From NCBI RefSeq assembly GCF_902497855.1, contig NZ_CABVHU010000010.1, forward strand, positions 124,001-188,000: a stretch of 64,000 bases of DNA. The letters are read 5' to 3'. Below are positions 63,160-64,000 of the stretch, in pieces. The position numbers and the translations under genes are program-made. This stretch comes from Pseudomonas fluorescens. Lineage in GTDB: Bacteria; Pseudomonadota; Gammaproteobacteria; Pseudomonadales; Pseudomonadaceae. The notes under the pieces are model-generated. The model saw only the letters and a program-made list of their open reading frames with translations, ran no database searches and was not told the origin of the DNA. How positions within the stretch are numbered: position 1 is the stretch's first letter; the number at the start of each line of letters is the position of its first letter.

Positions 63160-64000
63160 TCACAGGGCGATCAGCCGGATCGGGCTGCCTTGCGTCACCT
63201 TCAGCGCCGCGCACATCCGGGCATCCAGGGTCACCGGTTGTCCCGGTCTATAGTCCAGGTCGGCGACGATGGCACGATAGTCCTTGAGTGAATCGTTGCT
63301 CACCAGATAGCTGCCACGGGCATCGATGGCCAAGCCCGAATGCGCGACACCGGCCTGGGTCTGCGCAATCGAGCGAATGTTCGAGGTGCGCGCATACAGC
63401 GTCGGGCCGCCGTCGAACAGGTCGATGTAATTGTTGGTCTCGAATCCTTCCCGCTGGAGGATATCGAAGGCGTCCTGCCCATCGGGGTGGATGCGGCCGA
63501 TGCAATCCTGGGCGGCCTGGGGCAGCATCGGCACATAGATCGGGTATTGCGGCATCAGTTCGGCGAGGAAGGTCCGGCTCTCCAGGCCGCAGAGTCGCTC
63601 GGCCTCGGCGTAGGGCAAGTCGAAGAAATGCTTGCCCAGGGCATCCCAGAATGGCGACCCGCCTTCATCGTCGCTGAAGCCGACGATCTCGGTGATCACC
63701 GTGTCGGCAAAGCGCCGCGAATGAGCGGCAATGAACAACAGCCGTGCCCGTGACAGCAACTCGGAGGCCGGCGTGCGCACCAGCGCTGCATCGATATGAA
63801 AGCCCCGAAGCAAGGTGTGGCCGCTGAGGTCGTGGCATAACGACAGCGCGGGTACGCCGTGCTCGATGTTCAGCTCCCGCGAGGCGCTGGTGAAGTGCCG
63901 GTTGCGCAGGCTGTAGAAGGGTTCGTTGAAGCCTGCGGTGGCGAGGATTTCCGAACAGCCCGCCAAACGTCGGGTCGAGGGGTCCTCCAGGACGAAGAAG
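63160..64000 (-). CDS. aruF: Arginine/ornithine N-succinyltransferase alpha subunit aruF (partial, N-terminus off window)
   Basis: About 280 residues are visible from FFVLEDPSTRRLAGCSEILATAGFNEPFYSLRNRHF to the end. The AruF/AstA features are GGSPFWDALGKHFFDLPYAEAERLCGL, FLAELMPQYPIYVPMLP, and FDILQREGFETNNYIDLFDGGPTLYA. It pairs with AruG to transfer succinate from succinyl-CoA to arginine. 61 bases upstream of aruG on the same strand. In the usual aru operon aruD follows aruG; here it does not. Confidence 0.92.
   Translation of the reverse strand, partial: FFVLEDPSTRRLAGCSEILATAGFNEPFYSLRNRHFTSASRELNIEHGVPALSLCHDLSGHTLLRGFHIDAALVRTPASELLSRARLLFIAAHSRRFADTVITEIVGFSDDEGGSPFWDALGKHFFDLPYAEAERLCGLESRTFLAELMPQYPIYVPMLPQAAQDCIGRIHPDGQDAFDILQREGFETNNYIDLFDGGPTLYARTSNIRSIAQTQAGVAHSGLAIDARGSYLVSNDSLKDYRAIVADLDYRPGQPVTLDARMCAALKVTQGSPIRLIAL

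Overview
The window is high-GC DNA from a fluorescent-group Pseudomonas. The evidence is the Pseudomonas-type REP palindromes (GTAGGAGC-type and CGCGAGCAGGC-type), an aruF-aruG arginine succinyltransferase pair, a YcaC-type hydrolase, a DUF6124 leader/gene unit and an HglS-type 2-oxoadipate enzyme. I see no rRNA or tRNA genes, prophage, insertion sequence or CRISPR array.

Left flank (1-9530): a winged-helix/NB-ARC type regulator (partial), REP elements, an AraC-type and a LysR-type regulator, a cluster of an ABM-domain membrane protein, an amidohydrolase and YcaC, an MscS channel with a cyclic-nucleotide domain, and a second LysR regulator.

Core (9582-47676): this looks like one coordinated Mn(II)-oxidation / extracellular-matrix locus. 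It holds a giant MnxG-type multicopper oxidase followed by a beta-propeller protein, two SCO copper chaperones, a cytochrome c/periplasmic-binding fusion and a SurA-like chaperone. A dedicated type II secretion-like machine is split in two: gspG-gspF on the left, and ATPase, PilM/N/O/P-like parts, secretin and pseudopilins on the right. csgE, csgF and csgG (curli export) lie in the same operon as the right half of that machine. A divergent operon encodes two large paralogous secreted proteins plus CsgB- and CsgA-like curlins. The control genes are two paralogous histidine kinases (MnxS1, MnxS2), a SCO-cytochrome c fusion between them, and a sigma54-type response regulator (MnxR). I find five -24/-12 (sigma54) promoter sequences in this core. 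Three have a CCCC-N6-GGGG palindrome about 100-130 bp upstream and a fourth has a one-mismatch copy, which suggests that MnxR binds these sites and switches the whole locus on together. The likely logic is that copper proteins mature the oxidase, the T2SS exports it, and curli fibres form the surface on which mineral is laid down.

Right flank (47916-64000): an AttEFGH-like ABC transporter with a lipocalin-like lipoprotein, a RES-type toxin with its antitoxin, two small unknown proteins, an AT-rich island with a good candidate small RNA gene, a DJ-1/PfpI protein, HglS, an alpha/beta hydrolase whose nucleophile serine is replaced by alanine, a MASE2-GGDEF diguanylate cyclase, a CPG2-like M20 peptidase, an oxaloacetate decarboxylase of the PA4872 type, a frameshifted aruG and a partial aruF at the edge.
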